Shown here: in pieces, positions 34,581 to 42,742 of the stretch
How positions within the stretch are numbered: position 1 is the first letter of the stretch
How the letters are laid out: each line of letters opens with the position of its first letter
Source of the DNA: Pseudomonadota bacterium
GTDB taxonomy: Bacteria; Pseudomonadota; Alphaproteobacteria; Acetobacterales; Acetobacteraceae
DNA: 64,000 bases
Assembly (NCBI GenBank): GCA_021805565.1
Contig: JAJZFA010000021.1
Coordinates: 1 to 64,000 of the forward strand
Direction of reading: 5' to 3'
Notes under the pieces: generated by a model
Told to the model about the DNA's origin: nothing
Seen by the model: only the letters and a program-made list of their open reading frames with translations
Database searches by the model: none
Made by a program: the position numbers and the translations under genes

Positions 34581-35428
34581 TAGAATTTGAAATCCTTACT
34601 GTCGCCGGCGCTGCCCCAAACCTTGATCGCCCGGCTTTCGGCCGGATTTTGCTTATCGTGGCCCAGGGCTGGCGAAATGTCGGACGCCCAGGTTGTGCCG
34701 ATCGGGCCGCGTGCGTCCGGTCCGGGGCTGGCCGTTTCGTCGGCCGGCCGCACGCTTAGCGACAGCCGCCCGAGGCGCACGGCGACCTGCACGCCCTGCG
34801 CATCGCTTTTGCTGACTTCCAGCGTAACGGTGCGGGCTTCCGGGGTGGGGCCGCTGTTGGCGGCGCCTTCCACCATGCGCTGGTCGATGGCGATGACGCG
34901 CACATCCGACACCACGGTTTCCGCGACGATCCGGCGGCCGACCGGAAGCGACGGGTCGGCGATGGTCTGGGTCAGGATCAGATCGACCCGGTCGCCAGGC
35001 CAGATCAAGCCGGCAGTGCCGCTGATGGCGTCCACGCCGACGGTCACTGCCCGCATGTCGCCTTTCAGCACGGCGGCCAGGAAGCCGTGATCGCCCGGAC
35101 GAAGGGCATCGGCGCCGTGGATGATATCGCCCCTGGACAGACCGCGACGCACCATCGCGCCGTACAGAGCGCGGCGTTCGGCTTCGCTGTCGATCGTCGC
35201 GTCGGCCGGAACCTCGGATTTCAACACCTGTTTGTCGGCGATATCGGCGGGTTTCAGCAAATTTCCGCCGGGAATGTCGCGTGCCGCCGCCAGCACCGTA
35301 ACCATTACCTGTGGCGCCTGCTGCGCCGTGGCGGCCTGGGCCGGCGGGCGTGTCGATGCGTAGCCGATGAAGCCCAGGCCCAGCAGGCCGGCGGACATCA
35401 GTGCGAAAAATATGACGCGCAGGATCAT
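34580..35428 (-). CDS. cpaB: CpaB/RcpC pilus assembly protein (282 aa)
   Basis: A periplasmic protein held by an N-terminal membrane anchor (VIFFALMSAGLLGLGFIGYA). It has an SAF domain (VMVTVLAAARDIPGGNLLKP, LYGAMVRRGLSRGDII) and the RcpC domain (MRAVTVGVDAISGTAGLIWP, GDRVDLILTQ, VVSDVRVIAID, VTLEVSKSDAQGVQVAVRLG). CpaB is needed for secretin function. It starts 4 bases after the cpaA stop, so translation is likely coupled. Confidence 0.92.
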   Translation of the reverse strand: MILRVIFFALMSAGLLGLGFIGYASTRPPAQAATAQQAPQVMVTVLAAARDIPGGNLLKPADIADKQVLKSEVPADATIDSEAERRALYGAMVRRGLSRGDIIHGADALRPGDHGFLAAVLKGDMRAVTVGVDAISGTAGLIWPGDRVDLILTQTIADPSLPVGRRIVAETVVSDVRVIAIDQRMVEGAANSGPTPEARTVTLEVSKSDAQGVQVAVRLGRLSLSVRPADETASPGPDARGPIGTTWASDISPALGHDKQNPAESRAIKVWGSAGDSKDFKF

Positions 35429-35432
35429 GGGA

Positions 35433-35939
35433 TCAGCTCAGTACAAAAATGGTTCCAGCGGCGATGGCGCAGGCATAGGGCAATGGGCCGCGATGGCGGA
35501 TGCGCCAGGCTTCGACCCGCAGAACGCGCCGGATCAAACGCCGGGGGCGACGGGCAACAGGACGCGGCACGAAGACCCGGCCGGCCAGATAAACGATGGC
35601 GAGTATGCCGCCGGACACCGTAACCGCCATCAGGAATGTTCCGGCCGCGGCGGCGGGAACAACGATGGCGGTGGCACCCAGTAGTTTTACATCGGCTCCG
35701 CCCATCCAGCCGCGTCGCCAAAATAGGACGCACGAGGCGAAGGTGGCGACGCCGAACCCCACGCCCCAGACCAGCCGGTGATCGAGCGCGACTGTAACGA
35801 CGCACAGAATGGCCAGTGCGAGGGGCATCCAGTTCGGTACTGTGCGGGTCATGATGTCGTGCGCGGCCGCCACCAACAGAAGGCTGGCAATGAAAATTTC
35901 CAGCGCCAAGGTAAACAGCAGAGGATAATTGAAAGACAT
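35433..35939 (-). CDS. cpaA: CpaA/TadV prepilin peptidase (168 aa)
   Basis: A polytopic aspartyl protease that removes the leader of Flp prepilin and of the TadE/TadF pseudopilins. The two catalytic Asp residues are in AAHDIMTRTVPNW near residue 27 and WMGGADVKLLGA near residue 82, the A24 peptidase pattern. About four membrane segments are seen. No N-methyltransferase domain is present, as usual in Tad systems. It lies 108 bases after flp, beyond a strong hairpin, and is the first gene of the machine-encoding run. Confidence 0.93.
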   Translation of the reverse strand: MSFNYPLLFTLALEIFIASLLLVAAAHDIMTRTVPNWMPLALAILCVVTVALDHRLVWGVGFGVATFASCVLFWRRGWMGGADVKLLGATAIVVPAAAAGTFLMAVTVSGGILAIVYLAGRVFVPRPVARRPRRLIRRVLRVEAWRIRHRGPLPYACAIAAGTIFVLS

Positions 35940-35979
35940 GATCCACCTTGTCTGACCGATTGACGCGACCGGGCGACGG

Positions 35980-36007
35980 ACCAGCGCGGAGGGGGGGCCG
36001 CGCTGGT
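35980..36007 (-). terminator. Strong hairpin between flp and cpaA
   Basis: ACCAGCGCGG (35980-35989) is perfectly complementary to CCGCGCTGGT (35998-36007) around an 8-base loop rich in G. On the transcribed minus strand it lies 40 bases after the flp stop. There is no T-run. It could be a partial terminator or a stabiliser that keeps flp mRNA far more abundant than the machinery mRNA. Confidence 0.65.
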
Positions 36008-36047
36008 TATTGCGATCGTCGCCGGCGAACAGACGACTAAGAACTGC

Positions 36048-36227
36048 CTAGCCGGCCGCCACGGAGGTCGCCACATTATTCATGGTAGTAGAAACGGTGT
36101 TGAAAAAAGTCTTAAATCCGCCGATCAGCACGACGGCGATTACGCTGGCGATCAGCGCGTATTCCAACGCTGTTACGGCTTTTTTGTCAGAACTCAGACC
36201 ACGCATCGTCGAGCGGATATACTTCAT
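36048..36227 (-). CDS. flp: Flp major pilin (59 aa)
   Basis: The structural subunit of the pilus. The leader is short and basic (MKYIRSTMRGLSSDKKAVTA) and is followed by LEYALIASVIAVVLIGGF, with the Glu-Tyr pair of Flp pilins 22-23 residues in. Cleavage by CpaA is expected just before or within ALEYALI, at the Gly-less Ala-Leu position; many Flp pilins have Gly before the hydrophobic segment, so this site is slightly unusual. AAGGAG lies 8 bases before the ATG. The gene heads the Tad run, 108 bases before cpaA, and is divergent from the membrane protein gene. The 235-base upstream region is AT-rich and should contain its promoter. Confidence 0.93.
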   Translation of the reverse strand: MKYIRSTMRGLSSDKKAVTALEYALIASVIAVVLIGGFKTFFNTVSTTMNNVATSVAAG

Positions 36228-36462
36228 GTCAAAATTCTCCTTGCCTGTGTTTGGCTTCGATCGCGATCTGGTAGGAAACGATTTTCCGAAAGGTCCGATC
36301 TCGCCACCCGAAAAAAGCCTCGATGCGGTTACAAATTATTTGCGTTTACGGAAATTTATGGCTGTTCGGTTATTTCTGTTGAGGTCCGGTATTCGATTTA
36401 AATTGTAACTACGGTGAAAGTGCATTCCTGACACGCACGTGCATCAATTTACTGGTGCGGCA

Positions 36463-37941
36463 ATGTCAGTCACGGTCGTCGGCTTTTCACCATCCCAGGC
36501 GTCGAAAATCCGCTGGCACATGCCGGCGGAAGCGGCATTCGCAACGATATTCGGGGCGGCTGTCTTCGCGGCGGTGCTGTGGTTGCCGGTGGTGTTGTTC
36601 GATCCGGATACACTATGGCACATAACCGTCGGCGACGCGGTGTTGGCACATGGGACAGTTCCCGCGCTCGATACCTATTCGTTCACCATGGCGGGCCAGC
36701 CCTGGATGGCCCACGAATGGCTGTCGGAGGTCATATTGGCCCTGGCATTCCGTATCGGCGGATGGAACGGACTGATGGCGCTGACGGCGGCATCGGCGGG
36801 CGCCACGGCCGGAATCGTTGCCTTCTATGTGCGGCGGCACATGCGCATCGATATCGCGCTCGCCTTGGTGCTGCTGACCGTGTCCTCCGGCGAGCTTTCC
36901 CTGCTGGCGCGCCCGCATATGATCGCCCTGCCCGCACTGGCACTCTGGACAACGATGATGGTGTCCGCCCGCGCGCGCCATTCGGCGCCGTCTTTGTGGG
37001 TGCTGCCGCTGATGACACTGTGGGCAAACCTGCACGGCGGCTTCCTGGCCGGGTTGGTTTTGGCCGCGGCGATGGCAGCCGAGGCCCTGTTCGACCCGGC
37101 CTGCCGCCCGGCGGACACGATCCGTTCCTGGGGTCTGTTTATCGTGGGAGCGGTGCTCGCCGCCATGATCGGACCGCATGGCATCGACGTGCTGTTCTTT
37201 CCGTTCCGCCTGATGGCGATGCACGACCTTGCCTTTATACAGGAATGGAAGCCGCTCAACCTGGGTGCGATCGGCGGCGTTTCCGGTTCGGTTCTTCTGG
37301 CCCTGTATCTCGGCCTGACCGGTCGCTTTCAGTTACCGCGGTTTCGTGTGCTGATGGTGACCGCACTGATTTTCGTCACGATGCAACACGTGCGCTACGC
37401 CCAGGTGTTTGCCGTCATGGCGCCGCTGCTGATCGCGGACTCCCTTCGGTCGGCCCGCCCGGCGATGCGCCGGGAATGGGCAATCGGCGGGGCGGTCGCC
37501 GCCCTCGCGGTGGTTTCGCTGTGTTTCAGGATCGGGTTTCCGATGGCGCAGCCCACCGAGGGCAACTATGCGCCGGCCGCATTGGCCAGCGTGCCGGATG
37601 ACTTGCGCCACAAACCGGTCCTGAACGAATACGGCTTCGGCGGCGTGCTGATCTTTTCCGGCATCCGGCCGTTCATCGATGGGCGGGCCGATCTGTACGG
37701 CGACACCTTCATGGACGTCTATCTGGCCGTCGCCCGGGGCAACGGCGCAAAGCTGGACGCCGTGTTGTGCGAATACCGCATCGCCTGGACGATCTTCTCG
37801 CCCGACTCCGCGGTTTCCTCGCTGATGGACCGCACGCCTGGCTGGCACCGGCTTTTCACCGATAAGAACGCCGTCATCCATGTCCGCGACGTGCCCGCCG
37901 GCACTGCTGCCTGCACCGCCCCGCCGACGATCCGTTCATAA
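36463..37941 (+). CDS. Polytopic membrane protein, possibly a GT-C-type glycosyltransferase (492 aa)
   Basis: About ten hydrophobic segments span residues 20-370, and a soluble C-terminal domain of roughly 110 residues follows. The first loop reads FDPDTLWHITVGDAVL, then LDTYSFTMAGQPWMAHEWLS. An Asp-containing first loop before an aromatic/His-rich stretch is the layout of GT-C glycosyltransferases that use lipid-linked sugars, but no family-defining match is certain. The C-terminal part has NEYGFGGVLIFSGIRPFIDG and ADLYGD. The gene is divergent from flp and could modify pilin; that is inference from position. ATG 36463 is preferred to GTG 36439. Confidence 0.65.
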   Translation: MSVTVVGFSPSQASKIRWHMPAEAAFATIFGAAVFAAVLWLPVVLFDPDTLWHITVGDAVLAHGTVPALDTYSFTMAGQPWMAHEWLSEVILALAFRIGGWNGLMALTAASAGATAGIVAFYVRRHMRIDIALALVLLTVSSGELSLLARPHMIALPALALWTTMMVSARARHSAPSLWVLPLMTLWANLHGGFLAGLVLAAAMAAEALFDPACRPADTIRSWGLFIVGAVLAAMIGPHGIDVLFFPFRLMAMHDLAFIQEWKPLNLGAIGGVSGSVLLALYLGLTGRFQLPRFRVLMVTALIFVTMQHVRYAQVFAVMAPLLIADSLRSARPAMRREWAIGGAVAALAVVSLCFRIGFPMAQPTEGNYAPAALASVPDDLRHKPVLNEYGFGGVLIFSGIRPFIDGRADLYGDTFMDVYLAVARGNGAKLDAVLCEYRIAWTIFSPDSAVSSLMDRTPGWHRLFTDKNAVIHVRDVPAGTAACTAPPTIRS

Positions 37942-37946
37942 CAAGC

Positions 37947-37979
37947 GAAGCGGCCGCTCTGGTTGAAAGCCGCCGCTTC
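37947..37979. terminator. Bidirectional hairpin between convergent genes
   Basis: GAAGCGGC (37947-37954) pairs with GCCGCTTC (37972-37979) over 8 bp, around a 17-base loop. It lies between the convergent membrane-protein and LuxR-type genes, the usual place for a shared terminator. No T-run follows. Confidence 0.45.
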
Positions 37980-38023
37980 CAGTTTCGGCGAATGCCGCGA
38001 TTTCAGGACTGTCGGGTAATCCG

Positions 38024-38671
38024 TTACTGCATCGCACCGGCATGAAACGGCCGCGCCCGGACCACGGCTTCCAGCCGGTTGCTGGCACCCAGCGCCCGGA
38101 ACACCGTGTTCAGGTGAACCTTAACGGTCGAGACTGAAAGGCCCAGATCCCGAGCGATCACCTTGTTGGACTGGCCCTTGGCCAGCAACCGCAGGACATC
38201 GAGCTGACGATTGGTCAGACTAAGGATTTCGGAACTTTCCGAATAGCCGGCCGGGGGCGTCGGCGCGAACGGCTGATTGCGCCGGGCGATGCTGTTTTGG
38301 ATCGTTGCCATCAGCCGTGCGGTTGGATCGGATCGCGAAATGGTCGCATGGGCGCCCGCGCTCAGGCAGCCCAAGGCGCCGACGGCATCGTTCGGTTCGG
38401 TGACCGCGACGATCACGGGGGCCAGATTGACGCGCACATTGTCCCGCGGCGCCGTTCCCAGTTCGGCGCCCAGCAAACGGGCTTCCACGATCAGAAGGTC
38501 GATCGAACGGGCGCGCAGGCGGGGCCGGTGCTCATTCAATGTATCGGCTTCCACGACATCCCAATCGGGATTGGCCGAACCGAACAGCGCGACAAGCCCA
38601 AGGCGGAAGACCGGTTGCGGGTCCGCGATCAGAACCGTTACCCTGTTAAATGCTAACCGTCCCTCATACAT
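38024..38671 (-). CDS. LuxR/NarL-type regulator with degenerate receiver (215 aa)
   Basis: The C-terminal HTH is a full LuxR domain: LTNRQLDVLRLLAKGQSNKV, IARDLGLSVSTVKVHLNTVF and RALGASNRLEAVV. The N-terminal receiver keeps the fold (VTVLIADPQPVFRLGLVALF), but the phosphoacceptor Asp is replaced by Glu 63 in DLLIVEARLLG and the conserved Lys is absent from AGAHATISRSDP. It is therefore probably not controlled by ordinary phosphorylation. It lies between the two Tad runs, with a perfect CtrA box about 120 bases upstream. It may tune pilus genes; targets are unknown. Confidence 0.88.
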   Translation of the reverse strand: MYEGRLAFNRVTVLIADPQPVFRLGLVALFGSANPDWDVVEADTLNEHRPRLRARSIDLLIVEARLLGAELGTAPRDNVRVNLAPVIVAVTEPNDAVGALGCLSAGAHATISRSDPTARLMATIQNSIARRNQPFAPTPPAGYSESSEILSLTNRQLDVLRLLAKGQSNKVIARDLGLSVSTVKVHLNTVFRALGASNRLEAVVRARPFHAGAMQ

Positions 38672-38792
38672 GACGACCTCACCCGAGCATTTGCCGTATC
38701 CGCGATTTCAAACAGACATACGGTCCGGGGCAAAACCTGGATCATCTCGGATCCGCCAGACTTTATTGCTTTGGAACTGAACCGGACAGACG

Positions 38793-38807
38793 TTAATATA
38801 ACGTTAA
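38793..38807. promoter_or_regulatory. Perfect CtrA-type box (TTAA-N7-TTAA)
   Basis: TTAATATAACGTTAA fits the full CtrA binding consensus without mismatch. It lies in the AT-rich 223-base gap between the LuxR-type gene and the tadE gene, about 122 bases before the start of the first. CtrA controls pilus and cell-cycle genes in alphaproteobacteria. I found no second full box in the other gaps I read. Confidence 0.7.
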
Positions 38808-38894
38808 TCGCTCGGATTTTGCGAATTAAATCTATGGGTTGGCGGAAATATTCGGTAAGCGGCGGAATCGCTCAATTTTGATATAAACGGACCA

Positions 38895-39314
38895 TTAAGT
38901 GGGAAAACAGGCCGTTACATTCACCGAATGAGCGCCAAACGGGTAGGTTATGGCCCCAACCCAGGACGCTGCGGCGATGCTCACTTTTTGGAACGTTCCG
39001 GATGCGCTGCCGGAACCGCAGGTTGAAGGCGTTGTAATGGTAACATCGGCCGCGGCGATCAGCGGTGTCCCTAGCCAGGACCTGGCGAGATTGACGGCGT
39101 ATTGCTGGGGGCTGGAACATAGCGGAGACGCGATCGCCGCACATCGTGCGGTTTGTGCCGCGACCGATTGCAGAGTGCCGCGGGTCCACATCATCAGGCC
39201 GCCCTCGATGCACCCGAACAACAGCAGGAACAGGGCGCTCGACACGATGGCGAATTCCAGGCTGGTCGCCCCGCCGGTATGCCGCATCAATGACGTTGGG
39301 CGAAAGTGTCTCAT
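38895..39314 (-). CDS. tadE: TadE-like pseudopilin (139 aa)
   Basis: A minor pilin-like protein processed by CpaA. The leader is followed by GGATSLEFAIVSSALFLLLF, the TadE signature with Glu five residues into the hydrophobic helix, and FGCIEGGLMMWTRGTLQSVA. The C-terminal half has four Cys residues, likely in disulphides after export. Its start overlaps the stop of the TadF-like gene by ATGA. It is the last gene of the second minus-strand Tad run. Confidence 0.88.
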   Translation of the reverse strand: MRHFRPTSLMRHTGGATSLEFAIVSSALFLLLFGCIEGGLMMWTRGTLQSVAAQTARCAAIASPLCSSPQQYAVNLARSWLGTPLIAAADVTITTPSTCGSGSASGTFQKVSIAAASWVGAITYPFGAHSVNVTACFPT

Positions 39315-39823
39315 TGCAAACGCACCGTTGCCGATTCAGTGAGCACCCTTCCGCCCAGACCGCTGTAGAACGGCAGGAACGTAACCGGCGTATAGGTCGC
39401 GGTGATCGTCAGATAAACGCCCGCGGCGGTGCCGTCCGGGCAGGTCGATCCGGCGGCGACGACGGCGCCAAGCGCCGCGGGCGAACCGGTCGGGCAATAC
39501 GATGCCGGGGCGGCGATCCGTTTGACGGCAACGCCGCTAAGCGATGAATCGGCTTGCACCATGGTCCGGATGCTGGCCGCCGTGACCGCCGGACCGGTCA
39601 GAAACGCCTGGTATGCGCCCTGCGCCACCGCGTTCGCCAGGCAACTACGGGTCCATTGCCGGAATCCGAAGTCGAGCGCACCCGACAGCATCAACAGCAG
39701 AACCGGCGCCGCGATCGCGAATTCGATCGCCGCCACGGCCTGGCGCGCCTCGCGAAACGCCCGCCATCCGGCGGATGTCATCGGCTCGGTCCCGCGGCGT
39801 GGCCGGCTGGTGCAGGCAGACAT
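39311..39823 (-). CDS. TadF/TadE-like pseudopilin (170 aa)
   Basis: Residues 25-50 read ARQAVAAIEFAIAAPVLLLM, the TadE/TadF leader and hydrophobic helix with Glu at the +5-type position. A globular C-terminal domain with two Cys residues follows (ASYCPTGSP, AGSTCPDGTA). Together with TadE and TadG such proteins help start or finish pilus assembly. The start may be ATG 39823 or ATG 39781; the second puts the leader closer to the N-terminus. It begins 62 bases after the TadG-like gene and is coupled to tadE. Confidence 0.82.
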   Translation of the reverse strand: MSACTSRPRRGTEPMTSAGWRAFREARQAVAAIEFAIAAPVLLLMLSGALDFGFRQWTRSCLANAVAQGAYQAFLTGPAVTAASIRTMVQADSSLSGVAVKRIAAPASYCPTGSPAALGAVVAAGSTCPDGTAAGVYLTITATYTPVTFLPFYSGLGGRVLTESATVRLQ

Positions 39824-39884
39824 CTTGCGCTCATGTCGATTGTCCGGCCAGAATTACGCGACTGGCGGCGTCTTGCCCGGCCGG

Positions 39885-41843
39885 TCATTGGACCAACATC
39901 ACTGTTCCGCCCGAACCGGCGCCGCCAAGCCCGGAACAGGGGGACGCCAGCGCCGATCCGCCTGACAGGGTGACGGTGGCACCAATCGCTTCCAGGCATT
40001 GTCCAGGACCGCTGCCCACGTTGCCAGCGCCGCTGAGGGTGATCGGCGCATTCGGGAAATACAAGGCGCCCGACAGAGAATTGCCGCTGGCGCCGCCGGA
40101 GAAGCTCGCGCCCCCCGCCCCGTTGCCGGCGACCACGATGTTTTGCAGCGGACCCGATACCGGGCCGGTCAGCGTCACGCTGTTGTAGCCGGCGGCGACG
40201 CTGAAATCGCCGGATGTAATCAGGCTGACGCCGGTACCGCTGACGGTACCCCCGCCGCCCCCGTTGCCGAACCCGATGTTGCCGGCGACGGAATACGTCC
40301 CAGTGCCGAGCGTGGCGCTGCCGGCGAGACTGAAATTACCATTAATATCGAAGGCGGGCGCCGCGCCCAGCGCGAGCGAACTGCCGCCACCGGTGGCAAT
40401 TTGTCCGGCCGCCTGGAAGGTGCCCGCGGACATGCCGCCGAAGCTTGTGTTCGAACCGCCGCTGGTTTCGATCGCATAGCCAGCGCTGCCCGCGCCGATG
40501 TCGAAGCTGTTGGCGCCGCTGCCCGTGCCAAGATTGAGCGTCGCCCCGCCGCCGTTGTAAATGCCGCCGCTAATGGCGAAATTCGCGGCGCCGAACGATA
40601 GCGAATTGCCGGTGTTGCAGATGCTGTAAGACGCTCCGTTACAGCTCACGGTGCCCGCGCCGACGGTGTAGCTGCCGGTTGAAAAAGTGGTGGTCGTGCC
40701 GCCGCCGGTGTAGATTCCGCCCGCGACGGTATAGCTGCCCGGCCCGAAATTCGCCGCCGATCCGGTCAGATCGATCGCACCGCTGAAGTTATAAGTATTA
40801 GTCGGCGAGCCGCCGCCGCCTGTCGCGAATTGCAGGTTGATCCCGCCGGCGACCGAGATCGCGCCGAATTGGTAGGTTCCTCCCGGCGGACAGGCGACAG
40901 TCCATGTACCGGAGGCGAAAGCGCCAGTACAGCCAGTCCCCGCAAGCTGGGCCTGGGTAGAACTGGTGCTATAGCCGAAGACGACATCGTGGCCGGTTGG
41001 TACCGCGGGCTGAGCCGGCCCGGTCAGGCCCGCCACGCTGGTCAGCTGCGCGAACGCGGCGGCGACCCCTGCGTTGGTGCTCAGCGGATCGGCCGTTGCC
41101 ATCTTCACGATGTCCACCTTTGGCGTTCCGCTTGGCGGCGTGACACCGCCGCAGGGTTCGGATGGGGCCGCGGCAGAATTATAGTCCAGCGTTGCGGTAA
41201 CGATCGAGGTTCCGCACGGCACCGAAACGGTGCTGTTGGACGCGACACCGCAGGTGCCGCTGTTCACGGTGGTGCCGCCGCTCAGGGTCACGCCGGTTCC
41301 CCCTGGTTGTAGCGCAACGATACAGGCGGGTGGGTTGGACTTGATCTCCGCATAGGCGGTTGCCGTAAGCGTTAGGCTGGTAGCCTTTAGCGCAATGGCT
41401 GAGAAAAATAGCGGCACGGTCGTTTGAATGGTCGCGACGAACGCCTTGTCGGCGCTGTTTCTGATGCCGTTGGTCATTTGAACCGTGACCTGACCGTCCG
41501 ACAAGGTATTGCTGCTCGCCGCCCAGGTTCGCGAGGCTCCGCCCAGACCGCCGTTGATTTCGGCGGTATACGCGGCCTCGGTCGCCGCGACCTGAGGGTT
41601 TGCGCTATTGTTATACGCCAACGCGCCGGCCAATGCCGCCATGTCGGCGGTACGTTGCACTTCGGTTTCGGCCGATGTCCAGCCCGAAGCCTCGATCCCC
41701 AGGCCAAGGGCCAGCAACAGCGCCGGTGCGGCGATCGCCACAAGCAAAGCGACGCTGGCCCGCTGACCGCGCGGCCAGAGGCCCATCCGCTTTCGCGGCA
41801 GGCCGGCGCGCAGGGTAGATCGTTGCGTACTAGTAAAATACAT
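39885..41843 (-). CDS. tadG: TadG-like pilus protein with a long Gly-rich repeat domain (652 aa)
   Basis: The N-terminus has ASVALLVAIAAPALLLALGL and EASGWTSAETEVQRTADMAA, the TadG (Flp pilus assembly TadE/G-like) signature, as a membrane anchor with a DxxALAGA-type helix. After about 230 residues comes a region of some 350 residues rich in Gly, Ser and Thr with recurring blocks such as GPGSYTVAGGIYTGGG and FAISGGIYNGGG, which look like a beta-solenoid. The C-terminus has two Cys. Ordinary TadG carries a von Willebrand A domain or no such region. A role as pilus-linked adhesin is inference. Start ATG 41843 fits the domain; ATG 41891 and 41918 are open alternatives. Confidence 0.8.
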   Translation of the reverse strand: MYFTSTQRSTLRAGLPRKRMGLWPRGQRASVALLVAIAAPALLLALGLGIEASGWTSAETEVQRTADMAALAGALAYNNSANPQVAATEAAYTAEINGGLGGASRTWAASSNTLSDGQVTVQMTNGIRNSADKAFVATIQTTVPLFFSAIALKATSLTLTATAYAEIKSNPPACIVALQPGGTGVTLSGGTTVNSGTCGVASNSTVSVPCGTSIVTATLDYNSAAAPSEPCGGVTPPSGTPKVDIVKMATADPLSTNAGVAAAFAQLTSVAGLTGPAQPAVPTGHDVVFGYSTSSTQAQLAGTGCTGAFASGTWTVACPPGGTYQFGAISVAGGINLQFATGGGGSPTNTYNFSGAIDLTGSAANFGPGSYTVAGGIYTGGGTTTTFSTGSYTVGAGTVSCNGASYSICNTGNSLSFGAANFAISGGIYNGGGATLNLGTGSGANSFDIGAGSAGYAIETSGGSNTSFGGMSAGTFQAAGQIATGGGSSLALGAAPAFDINGNFSLAGSATLGTGTYSVAGNIGFGNGGGGGTVSGTGVSLITSGDFSVAAGYNSVTLTGPVSGPLQNIVVAGNGAGGASFSGGASGNSLSGALYFPNAPITLSGAGNVGSGPGQCLEAIGATVTLSGGSALASPCSGLGGAGSGGTVMLVQ

Positions 41844-42010
41844 GCGTCCCGAACGTTTCACAGGATTACCAATGATTTCGGATTGGGCCATATTCTGCAA
41901 CCGAACACAACTGGCCATAAGGCTGCCCCTCACGATGGCGCGATGGCCACATGGCCAGTTCCGGCGTCCTTCCAAAAATGCGTAAGTAACGCGGTGAAAT
42001 GGAGTGAAAC

Positions 42011-42742
42011 ATGCTGATCTTGCAGATTGGAGAGCGCCCGTTACGCCGCGATCAGGATTCCCGGGAGCTGGAGGGAAAAGGATTTCATCGCGAAACGACC
42101 GATACGCTGGAGGAAGCGATTTCGTTTATCGAATTATACGAATTCGATCTTATCGTCGCCGACCTCGACAACCCCGCCATGCCTGGCATCGATATGATCC
42201 GCGAGATCCGGGCCGTGTCGCACATTCCTGTTATCGGTATCACCACATCGATCGATCCGCGATTGAAGATCGCCGCACTCGATATGGGCGCCGACGATGT
42301 GCTGACGCAATTGTGCGGGGTGGACGAATTCCTTGCGCGCGTGCGGGCGGTTGTCAGGCGGCGGTGCGGCTATGTCGATTCCAGCCTGAGCAGCGGTCGC
42401 CTGAATATCAGCCTTGCGCAGCGCATGGCCAGTGTCGATGGGGTTCCGCTGCGGCTGGGTCCCAAGGAATTCATGCTGCTGGAATTGCTGATGCTCAAGC
42501 GCGGTACTGCTGTCAGCAAGGCTGCGTGCATGACGCATCTTTACGGCACGGACGAATTCCCGGAAGCCAAAACCATCGACGTGGTCTTGTGCCGACTGCG
42601 CAAGCGGCTGGCGCCGCAAGGCCTGTCGGACATCATCGAAAGCGTGTGGGGATACGGTTTCAAACTGAAGGACACGGACGCCGATCGCACCGCACCGCGT
42701 GCGCCGGCCACGCTGCGGCGGAGAGCACTGGCCACCGCATGA
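42011..42742 (+). CDS. CtrA-paralogue response regulator with degenerate receiver (243 aa)
   Basis: The C-terminal winged helix strongly resembles CtrA: LRLGPKEFMLLELLMLKRGT, then HLYGTDEF, EAKTIDVVLCRLRKRLA and IESVWGYGFKL. The receiver keeps the phosphoacceptor Asp at 51 (FDLIVADL), the same number as in CtrA. However, the acidic pair near residue 8 is changed to GER and the conserved Lys is Gln (GADDVLTQLC). Phosphorylation may therefore be weak or absent. The residue identities suggest a paralogue that binds CtrA-like sites. Its stop overlaps the lytic transglycosylase start by ATGA. Confidence 0.87.
   Translation: MLILQIGERPLRRDQDSRELEGKGFHRETTDTLEEAISFIELYEFDLIVADLDNPAMPGIDMIREIRAVSHIPVIGITTSIDPRLKIAALDMGADDVLTQLCGVDEFLARVRAVVRRRCGYVDSSLSSGRLNISLAQRMASVDGVPLRLGPKEFMLLELLMLKRGTAVSKAACMTHLYGTDEFPEAKTIDVVLCRLRKRLAPQGLSDIIESVWGYGFKLKDTDADRTAPRAPATLRRRALATA

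Noticed and set aside
36398-36410. Possible CtrA box upstream of flp
   Set aside because: TTAA is present at 36398-36401, but the second TTAA is missing at the required 7-base spacing on either side.
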